From CAZCJU01 sp964498965 (GTDB lineage: Bacteria > Bacillota > Clostridia > Oscillospirales > CAG-272): a stretch of DNA of 64,000 nt. Position numbers and translations under genes: made by a program. The stretch covers positions 1 through 64,000 of the forward strand of contig CAZCJU010000001.1 of NCBI GenBank assembly GCA_964498965.1, read 5' to 3'. The notes under the pieces are model-generated. The model searched no databases and was not told where the DNA came from. It saw only the letters and a program-made list of their open reading frames with translations. This document shows positions 7,472 through 15,531 of the stretch, in pieces (positions within the stretch are counted from its first letter, which is position 1; each line of letters opens with the position of its first letter).

Positions 7472-10015
7472 TCAGTTAAAGCGTAACAGCAACGAGGAAC
7501 GGGGACTGTCGGCTTTAAGCTTAAGTCCTTTTGTCGTAAGTTCGTAACCGGTCATGTCGAATTGCTCGCCCGTGTCCGCATTCGTGAAATGATATGTCTT
7601 GTATAAAAGAAGTCCGTCCAATTTTACCGTCACCTCGTCGTAAGGACAAGCCGCACGGCGGAACGCCAGGATCACACCCGTGTGATTGCTTCTGTCGAGA
7701 TATTCCGTCGCACACCACGTCGCATTCTCTCTCGAGAACGGAATGAGCGGGTACATATCACGCGAGAAGAAATGACGGATCTCGTTGTATTCGGCAAAAT
7801 ATTTTCTTGCCCAGTCCATCGGCTCGTTCATCGCACCGACCTCCCATTCGGGATCGGCGTGTTCCCATGTACGCACGGTCATGCCGTTGCAATATGCGGA
7901 ACGGAACGAATAAAGATCTCCCAGTGTCGGACCGTAACCTATGCCCGCATACGGCATCCACCACGAAGCCTGATTCTGCATCTGATTCGCCTCGGGCAAG
8001 CAGTCCCATTTGCATTGATAGTCGCTTCGCCACATGGGAACGGAACGCGAAAGCATCTCCACATCGTTTCTGTGACCGCCGCCGGCACAGTTGTCTATGA
8101 GTAAATTCGGGAATCGTTCAAGCAACGTGTCCCAAAATCTGTAAAGATTGTTTATGTAAAGTATCTCCGTCATGCCGTGACGCTCTTCCTCGTCGGCTTG
8201 CAACCAGATCGAAAGCGGAAGAATGTTTATGTCCTGACGGTAAACGGAAAGCGACAATGTGCGTACCTTTTCCGATACCATTTCGATAATTGCGTTGCAT
8301 ACCTCGTCCTTGTTCAGTGCGGCAAGCACGCTCTCCGTGTTCGGGTCGATCGGCGGCAAGTACTCCGTCCAAGGCTCGCCCGCCCTCTTGTTTATTCTCT
8401 CCGGCTCGAACCAAAGCATGAAACCGACTCCATGCTCCTTGAGGTATTCCACAAGATCCATGTAACCGTTCGGGTGGTAGAAACGGTTTACCTCCCACCT
8501 GCCTATTACGGGCCAGTCGGCGGATTGTCCCGCAGTCGTCGTCGAACGGAGCGGCTCGTACCAGCCCGCATCTATCCAACAAGTGTCGAAAGGAAGCTCG
8601 TTTTCGAATATTTTGCCCCAACGGTCGAACATCTGCTTCGTGGAAACACCACCCCAGAATATAGCCGAGAACGGCGTCTGCTTGCCTCGAGGACTGTTTT
8701 CGCCGACAGGCGATATCTCACGCATGAACGAGCGGAAACGGTTGTGTGCCTCGTTCTGTCCCCTGTAATACATCATTACGGCGGCGGAAGATGTCCTGAA
8801 GCTCTCTCCGGTACGTATTCTGAAGCCCTGCTGAGCATATTGAATGCCGCTTCTTATGCGAACGCTTCTCTCGTTGCGGTCTACCTGTGCTTTCCATTGT
8901 CCCGTCCAGCCGACAGCAAGTATAACACCGTATTCGTTTCTGTTGATATCTATAAAAGGCGAAGTCTTGAGTCCGCTTCTTCCCGCATCACAGGAAGCGG
9001 TGTAGGTATCTCCGTCCCAAATGCGAACGTATGACGGAGAATAGTCATCCTGACTTACATTCGCTCCTTTTGCCTCGTAAATTCTGAGCGACTTAGGCTC
9101 CCACGTGTCCTGTCTGTCGCGACGCGACGGCTTAACGTCCGGCTCGAACGGAACCGTAACGTCACAGTCCCAAAGCTCCGTTATAAGCCCGCTGTCGTGT
9201 CCGGTCGTGTTCTCCCAACGGTTTACCCACCAGTATACCCGCTGCTCGGGGAATTTTTTCAACTCGCACGTGAGTATAACGCCGTCGGGAAGCGTGTAAC
9301 GTACACCGTTTTCGATCGTTTCCGTCTTTTTGTCAAGCTCGGAAAATTCGACTCCGTCGTACTTGAACGAAAAGGCGGGCGTTATAAAGTCGGCAACGGG
9401 GTGTATCCTGTAGCCGTACATAAAGCCCTCCTGCTCGCTTATAGGCTCGCTCCAGGGCTGCGTGGAGCGTATACGCTCGACGCGACCGCAGTCGTATCTG
9501 TAATGCTCACCCTCGACAGCCGATACACCCGCATAAATAAACGTGTGACCGGGACAGTCTATGGAATTTTTCCTTGTAAATACAATGTCACCGGGCAGAA
9601 GCTCGTCAACACTGTTTATACGCTCGAACCCGTGGTCAATGCACCAATTCGTAAGACCGGGACCGGATACGCAAAGACCTTGTACGTAAGGCTGATCGGT
9701 GTAGCCGAGCTTGTATAATACCCAGCCGACAAATCTGTCACAGCTCACAATCTTGGCATCGTGATTTATCGCCGGATTGATCGGAGCGTCACCGTATGAA
9801 AATTCGTTGTCGCGAACGTAGTCGGTGACTTGCTTCGCATAATTCAAGATCTCGCAGGCAAACACACCGTTGGGAGCGAATACTATCCCGTCCTTGCCCT
9901 CTTCACGAACAGTCGTGCCGTAGCGTTCGTTTACCTCGGCATATTCCTTTGCCTGCTCAAGCGTGTCGAATATTACTTCTTCACCGCCCGCAGGCGTGCA
10001 TATATACCTTGCCAT
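7472..10015 (-). CDS. NlpC/P60-like domain fused to GH36 alpha-galactosidase
   Basis: This 847-residue protein has two parts. Residues about 50-205 look like an NlpC/P60 papain-like fold: Cys92 in SCDRFVGW, LPGDIVF, and His157 in GHTFIYAG. Residues about 210-847 are a GH36-type alpha-galactosidase: WIDAGWYEP, MLWFEPER, the nucleophile Asp595 in VYRQDIN, DNCAGGGHRND, and the probable acid/base Asp665 in MWRSD. There is no signal peptide. The ATG at 10015 follows AAAGGA at six bases; an in-frame TTG just upstream overlaps that site and is rejected. GH36 enzymes release alpha-galactose from raffinose-type sugars or galactomannan. The fused N-terminal domain is unusual and its role is unknown. 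Confidence 0.85.
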   Translation of the reverse strand: MARYICTPAGGEEVIFDTLEQAKEYAEVNERYGTTVREEGKDGIVFAPNGVFACEILNYAKQVTDYVRDNEFSYGDAPINPAINHDAKIVSCDRFVGWVLYKLGYTDQPYVQGLCVSGPGLTNWCIDHGFERINSVDELLPGDIVFTRKNSIDCPGHTFIYAGVSAVEGEHYRYDCGRVERIRSTQPWSEPISEQEGFMYGYRIHPVADFITPAFSFKYDGVEFSELDKKTETIENGVRYTLPDGVILTCELKKFPEQRVYWWVNRWENTTGHDSGLITELWDCDVTVPFEPDVKPSRRDRQDTWEPKSLRIYEAKGANVSQDDYSPSYVRIWDGDTYTASCDAGRSGLKTSPFIDINRNEYGVILAVGWTGQWKAQVDRNERSVRIRSGIQYAQQGFRIRTGESFRTSSAAVMMYYRGQNEAHNRFRSFMREISPVGENSPRGKQTPFSAIFWGGVSTKQMFDRWGKIFENELPFDTCWIDAGWYEPLRSTTTAGQSADWPVIGRWEVNRFYHPNGYMDLVEYLKEHGVGFMLWFEPERINKRAGEPWTEYLPPIDPNTESVLAALNKDEVCNAIIEMVSEKVRTLSLSVYRQDINILPLSIWLQADEEERHGMTEILYINNLYRFWDTLLERFPNLLIDNCAGGGHRNDVEMLSRSVPMWRSDYQCKWDCLPEANQMQNQASWWMPYAGIGYGPTLGDLYSFRSAYCNGMTVRTWEHADPEWEVGAMNEPMDWARKYFAEYNEIRHFFSRDMYPLIPFSRENATWCATEYLDRSNHTGVILAFRRAACPYDEVTVKLDGLLLYKTYHFTNADTGEQFDMTGYELTTKGLKLKADSPRSSLLLRFN

Positions 10016-10092
10016 AACAGTTCCTTTCAAATCGAAAATACTATTTTTGCCTCCGATATCGAAAATCGACAGGCTTTCCTATGATCGGTTAC

Positions 10093-10121
10093 AGTATACC
10101 ATGCGAAACGATTAATGTCAA
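10093..10121 (-). promoter_or_regulatory. sigma-A promoter of the GH36/beta-helix/GH3 cluster
   Basis: On the minus strand a perfect TTGACA (10121-10116) is followed after 17 bp by TATACT (10098-10093), about 80 bases upstream of the GH36 start. It is the best sigma-A promoter in the window. It lies downstream of the two terminators that close the type VII operon, so the glycosidase cluster is an independent unit. The remaining gap up to 10407 holds only those terminators. Confidence 0.75.
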
Positions 10122-10219
10122 TGACTTTTTCGTAAGTTTTTTCAAATACGCTTATCACAAAATAACCTTGAGGGAGGTGAACAGCGAATAATACAAACGT
10201 CTGTGCATTAAGCGGCGAG

Positions 10220-10266
10220 CAAAAATAAAAAAACGGATACTCTCGCCGAAGGGTATTGAGTATCCG
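10220..10266 (-). terminator. rho-independent terminator of the type VII operon (distal)
   Basis: On the minus strand CGGATACTC...GAGTATCCG forms a 9-bp stem, followed by seven T, an A and five more T. It lies downstream of the last WXG100 gene and acts as a backup to the hairpin at 10303-10337. Confidence 0.75.
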
Positions 10267-10302
10267 CCCAACATGATCCCGTTTATCCTAAACAAAGAGG
10301 CG

Positions 10303-10337
10303 AAATAAAAAACAGGCCTTCCCCCTTAGGGGAAGGC
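10303..10337 (-). terminator. terminator built on the dispersed repeat core
   Basis: GCCTTCCCC/GGGGAAGGC forms a 9-bp stem with a four-base loop. On the minus strand it is followed by CTGTTTTTTATTT. The stem is the core of the dispersed intergenic repeat family, here used as an intrinsic terminator right after the WXG100 genes. Confidence 0.65.
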
Positions 10338-10406
10338 GGCGATCCCGATCGCACGGAGGACGACAATTACATATTTCGCATTTTTTCGGCGATCCGACGA
10401 TCGCTT

Positions 10407-10718
10407 TTACCAATTCGGCAATTTTTTCGCACGATTGACCGCATTCACTTGTGCCGTTTTGTATTTATCTGCCGCAAATCTCAAAAATTCGGCATAATTC
10501 TCAAGTGCCTGCAACATTTTCCCCGATGTTGATTCGTTCGAATCGATCTGTTGCCACTGAATTTTCAATTGCTCGTAATCGTTGCCTTGCCACGCAAGAC
10601 CGAGTTCGGTCATCGACGCATCGATATCACTCATGTTCTTTTTATGTTCGGCGACATAATTATCCACAGCCGCCGCAGCTTTCTCCAGCCGGCTGTGATC
10701 CGCCCTTATGATTGCCAT
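10407..10718 (-). CDS. WXG100-family protein
   Basis: A 103-residue helical hairpin with the turn motif WQG near residue 43 (LAWQGNDYEQ), the hallmark of WXG100/ESAT-6-like proteins exported by type VII systems. The usual length is about 100 residues and there is no signal peptide. I chose the ATG nine bases after GGGAG; an in-frame GTG two codons earlier is less well placed. It is the last gene of the type VII operon and forms a pair with the next WXG100 gene, so the two may make a heterodimer. It may be a substrate or a helper for an effector upstream in the operon. Confidence 0.88.
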   Translation of the reverse strand: MAIIRADHSRLEKAAAAVDNYVAEHKKNMSDIDASMTELGLAWQGNDYEQLKIQWQQIDSNESTSGKMLQALENYAEFLRFAADKYKTAQVNAVNRAKKLPNW

Positions 10719-10733
10719 ATACACTGTCTCCCG

Positions 10734-11033
10734 TTATTTAAATGCCGAAGCGACAGACGTAATTGCCGCCTCGGTCTGCTCGTACCCGACACATACCTGT
10801 TTTTTCATAAAATTCACCATATTGTCTATGACGTTATAGCGGTCGGCACAATATGTGTTCTTAATATTTTCGAATCCGGATATTGTATTCTCCGAAGCAC
10901 TTCCCTGCCAGCTTTTGCCAAGCTCGCCTATTATTTCGCAAACGGAAGAAAAATCGTCTTCCATTTTTTTATTTACGTTCGATATTCGGTCTGCCGTTGC
11001 AGACACGCAATTTGTATCGATTCTGACAGCCAT
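10734..11033 (-). CDS. WXG100-family protein
   Basis: A 99-residue protein starting MAVRIDTNCV, with the WXG motif KSWQG near the middle and helices on each side. The ATG lies nine bases after GGAGTG; a longer in-frame start upstream has no ribosome site and would add a non-helical tail, so I reject it. It lies 15 bases from the next WXG100 gene. Together they probably form an exported heterodimer or an effector-associated pair. Two cysteines are present, unusual for the family but without known meaning. Confidence 0.85.
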   Translation of the reverse strand: MAVRIDTNCVSATADRISNVNKKMEDDFSSVCEIIGELGKSWQGSASENTISGFENIKNTYCADRYNVIDNMVNFMKKQVCVGYEQTEAAITSVASAFK

Positions 11034-11100
11034 AATTATTTCACTCCGTGTTAATTTCGATCCTGTCACAACAGGCTTCACGTTCTACACATTTCCCGGT

Positions 11101-11382
11101 TCAAGACAAAAGCTCTTTTCTGATCCGATCTACCTTTTCTTTAAATCGAAACTGTTCTTCGTCCTGATATCCGACCGCAAAAATCTTTTCAATTTGCTCA
11201 CTGTTAAACAAAAAGGTTTTGTCCGGACCCATATATCCTTCCGGATATAGGCAAGCCGAATAATCCCAAATGATATCTTCACCGTCCTTAATTTGCTTCT
11301 GAATCACGCCGATGATCATAACTCGTTTTTGGCTGTTTTTCAACAATACAACGGTGCCGATAGGCAACAATCCTTCAAACAT
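11101..11382 (-). CDS. DUF4176-like type VII-associated protein
   Basis: A 93-residue cytoplasmic protein with the DUF4176 pattern: LLPIGTVVLLK at the N-terminus, then MIIGVIQKQ, a YSACLYPEGYMG segment and FLFN.EQIEKIFAVGYQDEEE-like residues. Proteins of this family are repeatedly encoded next to LXG/WXG effectors in Firmicutes type VII loci and are thought to act as effector helpers or chaperones. Here it follows the effector/membrane-protein pair and precedes two WXG100 genes. A GAGG ribosome site precedes the ATG. The family call is firm; the molecular role is inferred from context. Confidence 0.8.
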   Translation of the reverse strand: MFEGLLPIGTVVLLKNSQKRVMIIGVIQKQIKDGEDIIWDYSACLYPEGYMGPDKTFLFNSEQIEKIFAVGYQDEEQFRFKEKVDRIRKELLS

Positions 11383-11404
11383 TTTTATACCTCATTTCTG
11401 AAAT

Positions 11405-11839
11405 TTACAATATAGTTGCAAGTCCCGCAACGGCAAGTACGACTGCCGTAACAAACATTACGATCGACACGATTTTAATTCCGTGACCTAACCGCAAGCT
11501 GTTCGCCGGCGGATTATTCGATAAATGAACCTCTACAACGCTTATTCCGATAATTTTTTTCGGTGCATACATAACATCTACAACAGTTCCTTTCGGATAA
11601 TCTGCGAGATTTATTTTACCCGATGTGCAATTATAGATTTTTCCGTCATTCAATTCGGGAATACTGACAAGCAATGTGTATCGATTCGACTGATTTATAC
11701 GTTCGTATCCCACGACCTCAGCCTGTCCTCTTCTTTGATTCGCACAAAAGCTTTTTCCGCTTTTTTCCGTTGCAAGCCCGATAATCAGCAGAGCAAGTGC
11801 AAAAAGGGAAACCATAACAGCGGCGAACAGAAAGCTCAT
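11405..11839 (-). CDS. DUF3592-like membrane protein, possible immunity protein
   Basis: A 144-residue protein with a transmembrane segment at each end (about 2-22 and 118-142) and a central domain of about 90 residues, probably a small beta barrel like the DUF3592 family. It lies 13 bases after the effector gene at 11853-13187. Small membrane proteins directly downstream of membrane-acting type VII toxins are often immunity proteins. That is a hypothesis here; the sequence itself shows only membrane anchoring and the DUF3592-like layout. Confidence 0.65.
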   Translation of the reverse strand: MSFLFAAVMVSLFALALLIIGLATEKSGKSFCANQRRGQAEVVGYERINQSNRYTLLVSIPELNDGKIYNCTSGKINLADYPKGTVVDVMYAPKKIIGISVVEVHLSNNPPANSLRLGHGIKIVSIVMFVTAVVLAVAGLATIL

Positions 11840-11852
11840 TTTCTCTCTCCTT

Positions 11853-13187
11853 TCAGAAGATAGAATCTATGACACCGGTAACACCGTCCCATGCGTCGGC
11901 AATATCGTCCCATGCGTCGGAAACGGCATCGCACACGGCATCGACGGTTCCGCTTACATCTACCTCAAATCCGAGATCAAATCCAATGCCAACTGCGGCA
12001 CCGACATCGACCTTTAGTTTTCCGTCCGTCCATCCGACTTCCGCATGGGCACCGATGCCAACCTTCGCACTTGCTGTCACTCCTACGTCGGTACCAAGCA
12101 CCGAAATACCCGCTACACCGCTGACTTTTGCCAAATTTGCTTCGGCACTTGCCTTGGCATATAGCTGGTTAGCACTTAAAGCTACTTTTCCGGTTACTTC
12201 GGCACTTAACGCCTCAACGTGTGCATCGCCGTATAATCCGAGCATATTCTTGTTTTCGCCCAGTCCGATTCGTTCGTGTGCGTCTAATTTAAAAAGTGCC
12301 GCACTCGCTCCGACTTCTGCGGATACGCCCGGAGAAAAAACTCTTTTTGTATTGCCGTCTTTATCCTTTGTGTATACATACATTCCCGCCGATATATCGC
12401 CATGCATTTCGCCTGTCAAAAACTTAAACTCGGCAGAACTCTCCGAATAGTCGTTGCTATCAGAGAAAGACGTTCCAAAAACGCTTCCTTCTATTTTCTT
12501 TTCGCTGAAGGTTTTTTCAAAGATAGTGGTCTGAGCTTCGTACCATTTCTCGTCGGGATTTTTCTGATATTTTGCACTCTTTATCTCATTTTGCTCTTTG
12601 ACTTTCTCTTTATGCTTATAGCTGCCGTAGCTGATTCCCGATGAAATCGACTGACTTGCCGTAAGAAAACCACAATTTCCGTAGGTGTTGCCATGTTCTG
12701 CACTCAGGGACAGTACCGACTTTTCAACGATACTGTCCGGTACATTCCAAAGTCCGTGTATGTCTTTCGCAAGAGAAATCAATAATGCACTTTCCGCAAC
12801 GCCGCATTCAATTACTCCGTGTAAAAGTCTGTTTCGGGCTTCTCTGAGCCGTTGAATCAGTTCTGAATTCCGCTCTTTTCTTTCTCGCACTGACAAATCT
12901 TTCCACAAATAAGGATCAAAGCCTAACGGATCCAGACTTACCAACAAATTCTCAACCTCTTCAAAATCAATTGCCGTCTGCTGTAAATATTCTTTACAGT
13001 TATGTAACCGCAAGCTGTAACAAGTTAATATGTCTGCCTGCAATAAATTCCGCAAGTCAAGAAGTCCGACACTTGCGTACAGGTCGTCCATTCTGCGATC
13101 GAGGCGTTCGATTCGTTTGTTGACAGCGAAAATGCGTTGGGCATACAATTTCAATTTGTGCGTATCAACAATAATAATGTCTGCCAT
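11853..13187 (-). CDS. putative type VII secreted effector with Gly/Ala-rich C-terminus
   Basis: A 444-residue protein without signal peptide. Residues 1-140 are helical and heptad-like, resembling the LXG/WXG export domain (segment NCKEYLQQTAIDFEEVE near 62-78). A polar middle part follows. From about 250 to 420 there is a long run of alternating Gly, Ala, Val and Ser with short acidic turns (for example VGIGAHAEVGW and DVGAAVGIGFDLG). It ends with WDDIADAWDGVTGV. Such C-terminal regions occur in membrane-inserting or glycine-zipper toxins, but no named toxin domain is recognisable. It is coupled by TAATG to a small helical helper gene and followed by a membrane protein and DUF4176: a typical effector module. 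Confidence 0.6.
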   Translation of the reverse strand: MADIIIVDTHKLKLYAQRIFAVNKRIERLDRRMDDLYASVGLLDLRNLLQADILTCYSLRLHNCKEYLQQTAIDFEEVENLLVSLDPLGFDPYLWKDLSVRERKERNSELIQRLREARNRLLHGVIECGVAESALLISLAKDIHGLWNVPDSIVEKSVLSLSAEHGNTYGNCGFLTASQSISSGISYGSYKHKEKVKEQNEIKSAKYQKNPDEKWYEAQTTIFEKTFSEKKIEGSVFGTSFSDSNDYSESSAEFKFLTGEMHGDISAGMYVYTKDKDGNTKRVFSPGVSAEVGASAALFKLDAHERIGLGENKNMLGLYGDAHVEALSAEVTGKVALSANQLYAKASAEANLAKVSGVAGISVLGTDVGVTASAKVGIGAHAEVGWTDGKLKVDVGAAVGIGFDLGFEVDVSGTVDAVCDAVSDAWDDIADAWDGVTGVIDSIF

Positions 13188-13477
13188 TAAAATCCCCCTC
13201 CGCCGCCGCCACTGCCGCCGCCGCCACTGCCGCCGCCGGAACTGAGACCGTGCGTTTTCGCAAACGCCTCGGTAACCTTTTCGGTATCAATGTTGTCAAG
13301 CTTTCTTTTAACGGTTCTGTAATTCTTTATCACCTTCGAAATGCAATCTGCGGCTTTTTCCGTTCCGATATTCGAAAAATCGTTTCTCAAGCCTCTTTCA
13401 ATATCTTCAAGCTCATTTATGATACGCAAAAGCTCCGCTTTTATTGAATACAACTCCTGTAATGCCTTTTGATCCAT
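13187..13477 (-). CDS. small helical helper protein with Gly/Ser tail
   Basis: A 96-residue protein: an amphipathic helical hairpin (about 1-75) similar in size and layout to the DUF5082/DUF3130-type helpers that pair with LXG effectors, then a tail made almost only of Gly with a few Ser. It overlaps the effector start by one base (TAATG). The final Gly codons make the mRNA G-rich (AGGGGG) and seem to serve as the effector's ribosome site. It probably pairs with the N-terminal helices of the effector for export. A good GGAGG precedes its own ATG. Confidence 0.7.
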   Translation of the reverse strand: MDQKALQELYSIKAELLRIINELEDIERGLRNDFSNIGTEKAADCISKVIKNYRTVKRKLDNIDTEKVTEAFAKTHGLSSGGGSGGGGSGGGGGGF

Positions 13478-13489
13478 AAAATCCTCCTT

Positions 13490-13576
13490 TTACAAGCAAG
13501 ATACGATCTCCCGCTCCGCACTTTCAAAATCCGCAGCCGTATCGTTTAAATATTCCGCACAAGACCTTACACCCAT
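13490..13576 (-). pseudogene. remnant of an effector N-terminal helix
   Basis: A 28-codon frame ends eight bases before the AGGAGG of the next gene. Its product contains SCAEYLNDTAADFESAE, which matches NCKEYLQQTAIDFEEVE of the 444-residue effector encoded nearby (Cys, EYL, T-A, DFE and a final VS in register). An in-frame TGA four codons upstream of the ATG prevents a longer protein. It is best read as the tail of a decayed second effector or helper gene. An overlapping 38-codon frame (13524-13640) encodes a hydrophobic peptide in another frame and may also be debris. Confidence 0.5.
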
Positions 13577-13661
13577 ACGCTCCGATCATTAAAAACACGA
13601 TCGGCAAAACCAAAATTGCCTTTTTGTAACAGTACATCATACCGACACCCGTCGAATCGGA

Positions 13662-14165
13662 TCACTTGAACATATCCGCCGGTCTTATATTGTCCGACGG
13701 CTTTGTGACAACGTTTTTCAATCGCCAAGTGCCGTTATTGACAGCTTCAAACACATATCTGTTGCAAAAATCGCCACTCGGCGTAACCGCATATTTCACG
13801 TACACGTCAAATCTGCACGTGCTATTTGTGTTGCTTTCGATTTTCATGTCGAACGATTCCCACGGCGAGGGCAACCCCGCACCCGTTGTTTGCTCTGCAT
13901 ACACATACAGTTCGCCGTCACGCTCAAAATACAGAGGTTTGTCGGCGAAATACCGTTTCAAAAGTCTTGATGTTTCGTCGTCAACATAAATTCGACTTAA
14001 AAATTCTTTTATATCGTCTAACGTTTTATATTTATCCGAGTTTACTTTTGCCACATACGTGCCGTCAAGCGATATAACTTCTCCGTACGGCAAATTTCCG
14101 AAGAAAAACAGCTCCGTTATGCAAGTATAATTCTTTTCAACCAAATCTCTGAGAATTTTTTCCAT
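13662..14165 (-). CDS. IseA-like (peptidase-inhibitor-type) protein, possible immunity
   Basis: A 167-residue cytoplasmic protein. The pattern TYVAKVNSDKYKTLDDIKEFLSRIY, followed by 'FERDGELYVYAEQTTGAG' and a C-terminal W-R-L-K strand, resembles the IseA (YoeB) family, which inhibits NlpC/P60 cell-wall DL-endopeptidases in Bacillus. Unlike IseA it has no signal peptide. It lies 10 bases downstream of the C39-like effector gene. A cytoplasmic inhibitor next to a papain-fold effector would fit an immunity protein; both the family match and the role are tentative. The ATG follows CGGAGA. Confidence 0.5.
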   Translation of the reverse strand: MEKILRDLVEKNYTCITELFFFGNLPYGEVISLDGTYVAKVNSDKYKTLDDIKEFLSRIYVDDETSRLLKRYFADKPLYFERDGELYVYAEQTTGAGLPSPWESFDMKIESNTNSTCRFDVYVKYAVTPSGDFCNRYVFEAVNNGTWRLKNVVTKPSDNIRPADMFK

Positions 14166-14175
14166 ATTTTCTCCG

Positions 14176-15192
14176 TTATGTGTTGCAAATTATGTAAGAC
14201 GAATGTTTTTTGTTATACCGATGAAGGTCCGACAGTCGCATTTCGATCTGCTGACCTTGATGACCGTTGCCGTACCAATTTGCGGAAAACGGATCGTTTA
14301 TTTTCGCGATATATTCTCCGTCCTCGTTCTTATATACACCCGTAACGACAACGTAGTGACCGGATGTAGTGTAACCTAATTCGCTTTTTCCTTTAACGCT
14401 CATCACCACTTCGACGGGATAACCGTTTTCAAGACTTTTTACGAACATTAGGTAATATTCCTCGAGGCTCATATCGGCTGTATAAACGAAATCATATTTA
14501 TTACTGCCTATAAAATGATTCAATGTTTGTGCTATCCGATAAACGTAATCGCCTTGCCCGTTGGCATTTGCATAATTCCAAAACGACGTTTCGTTGCAAT
14601 TAACGCCCAAAGCCGCCAGTATCATATTGCCCGCCGCGGCACCGCAACTATAATCGGTATTTTGACCGCACAGCGGAACCTCGACCCATATCTCGTCCTC
14701 TTCACGGTGAACGGTGCTAAAGCTTTTCGTATTCGATGACGAAGAATATGTACCTCCGCTTCCCGTTGCGGTGTCTGTCGAAACCGCATAGCCTACCGAA
14801 GAAACGGTTTGTCCGCTCGACGCAGCATTTACGCCGCTTACCGTGTTTGTCGCACTCGCACCGACGCTCGACGCAACGGTTGCGACCCCGATACAGGATA
14901 TTTCGGGTATATCGTTCGCTTCGGATCTTATTTTGCTGTCTGTATCACGATAAAGTCGTGCGGAAGTCGGAACGACGCTGTTGAGCCTGTCAAGCTTGGC
15001 TTCGATGTCCGCCAGTCGACCGCAGACGGATTTCAGCTTGGCTTCTATATTTCTTCTGCTTTTGATTTTAGGATCTATACAGTACATGACATTTCGCAAA
15101 AGATCATCGACTTCATTGACGGTGCTTTCCGCCTTTACCGATCGCTTCGTCGCTTCAATGATCGCCTCGGGATCTATCTCTATTCTGCTCAC
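14176..15192 (-). CDS. C39-like cysteine peptidase with helical export domain
   Basis: A 338-residue protein with three parts. Residues 1-95 form charged helices without signal peptide, as in type VII substrates. Residues 96-165 are a Ser/Thr/Ala/Gly linker. Residues 168-338 are a peptidase C39_2-like domain: VPLCGQNTDYSCGAAA with catalytic Cys183 and the upstream Gln, His279 in SGHYVVVTGVY, and Asp300 in INDPF. The start is a GTG eight bases after GGGAGG. C39-like domains cleave peptides or act on amide bonds. Position in the operon and domain order suggest a secreted effector, with the adjacent IseA-like protein as possible partner. Confidence 0.75.
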   Translation of the reverse strand: MSRIEIDPEAIIEATKRSVKAESTVNEVDDLLRNVMYCIDPKIKSRRNIEAKLKSVCGRLADIEAKLDRLNSVVPTSARLYRDTDSKIRSEANDIPEISCIGVATVASSVGASATNTVSGVNAASSGQTVSSVGYAVSTDTATGSGGTYSSSSNTKSFSTVHREEDEIWVEVPLCGQNTDYSCGAAAGNMILAALGVNCNETSFWNYANANGQGDYVYRIAQTLNHFIGSNKYDFVYTADMSLEEYYLMFVKSLENGYPVEVVMSVKGKSELGYTTSGHYVVVTGVYKNEDGEYIAKINDPFSANWYGNGHQGQQIEMRLSDLHRYNKKHSSYIICNT

Positions 15193-15219
15193 TTCGTTCG
15201 CCTCCCGTCGGTTCGGAGC

Positions 15220-15519
15220 TTATCTTCTCGCTCCGCAGTTCGGACAATATGCCTGTGCCGCATCAAATTGTGCCGAACATTGCTTGCAGTATACTATATT
15301 ACTGCTCGGTTGCTGATACTGCATTTGATATGACGGTGCCTGATATTGCTGTTGAGGATAATAGTGTTCGTTCGTCGGCTGTATGGGCGGAATATAGGGA
15401 GTGCTTTGACTTGATGAAGCTCCGTTTTTCATAAGCTTGATCAACAGGAAAATTACCACACCCAATACCGCTATTATAACTCCGAGCATAATATAAATTG
15501 CCACAAATTCGGGATACAT
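15220..15519 (-). CDS. membrane-anchored zinc-ribbon protein
   Basis: A 99-residue protein with one N-terminal transmembrane helix (about 6-28), a Pro/Gln/Tyr-rich linker and a C-terminal zinc ribbon: CKQC (near 78-81) and CPNC (near 92-95). The ribbon should be cytoplasmic or on an exposed tail depending on topology, which I cannot decide. It sits between the FHA protein and the C39 effector. The FHA protein also has a zinc ribbon, so the two may share a partner. Function unknown. GAGGAG precedes the ATG. Confidence 0.7.
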   Translation of the reverse strand: MYPEFVAIYIMLGVIIAVLGVVIFLLIKLMKNGASSSQSTPYIPPIQPTNEHYYPQQQYQAPSYQMQYQQPSSNIVYCKQCSAQFDAAQAYCPNCGARR

Positions 15520-15531
15520 TTTTTCAGCTCC

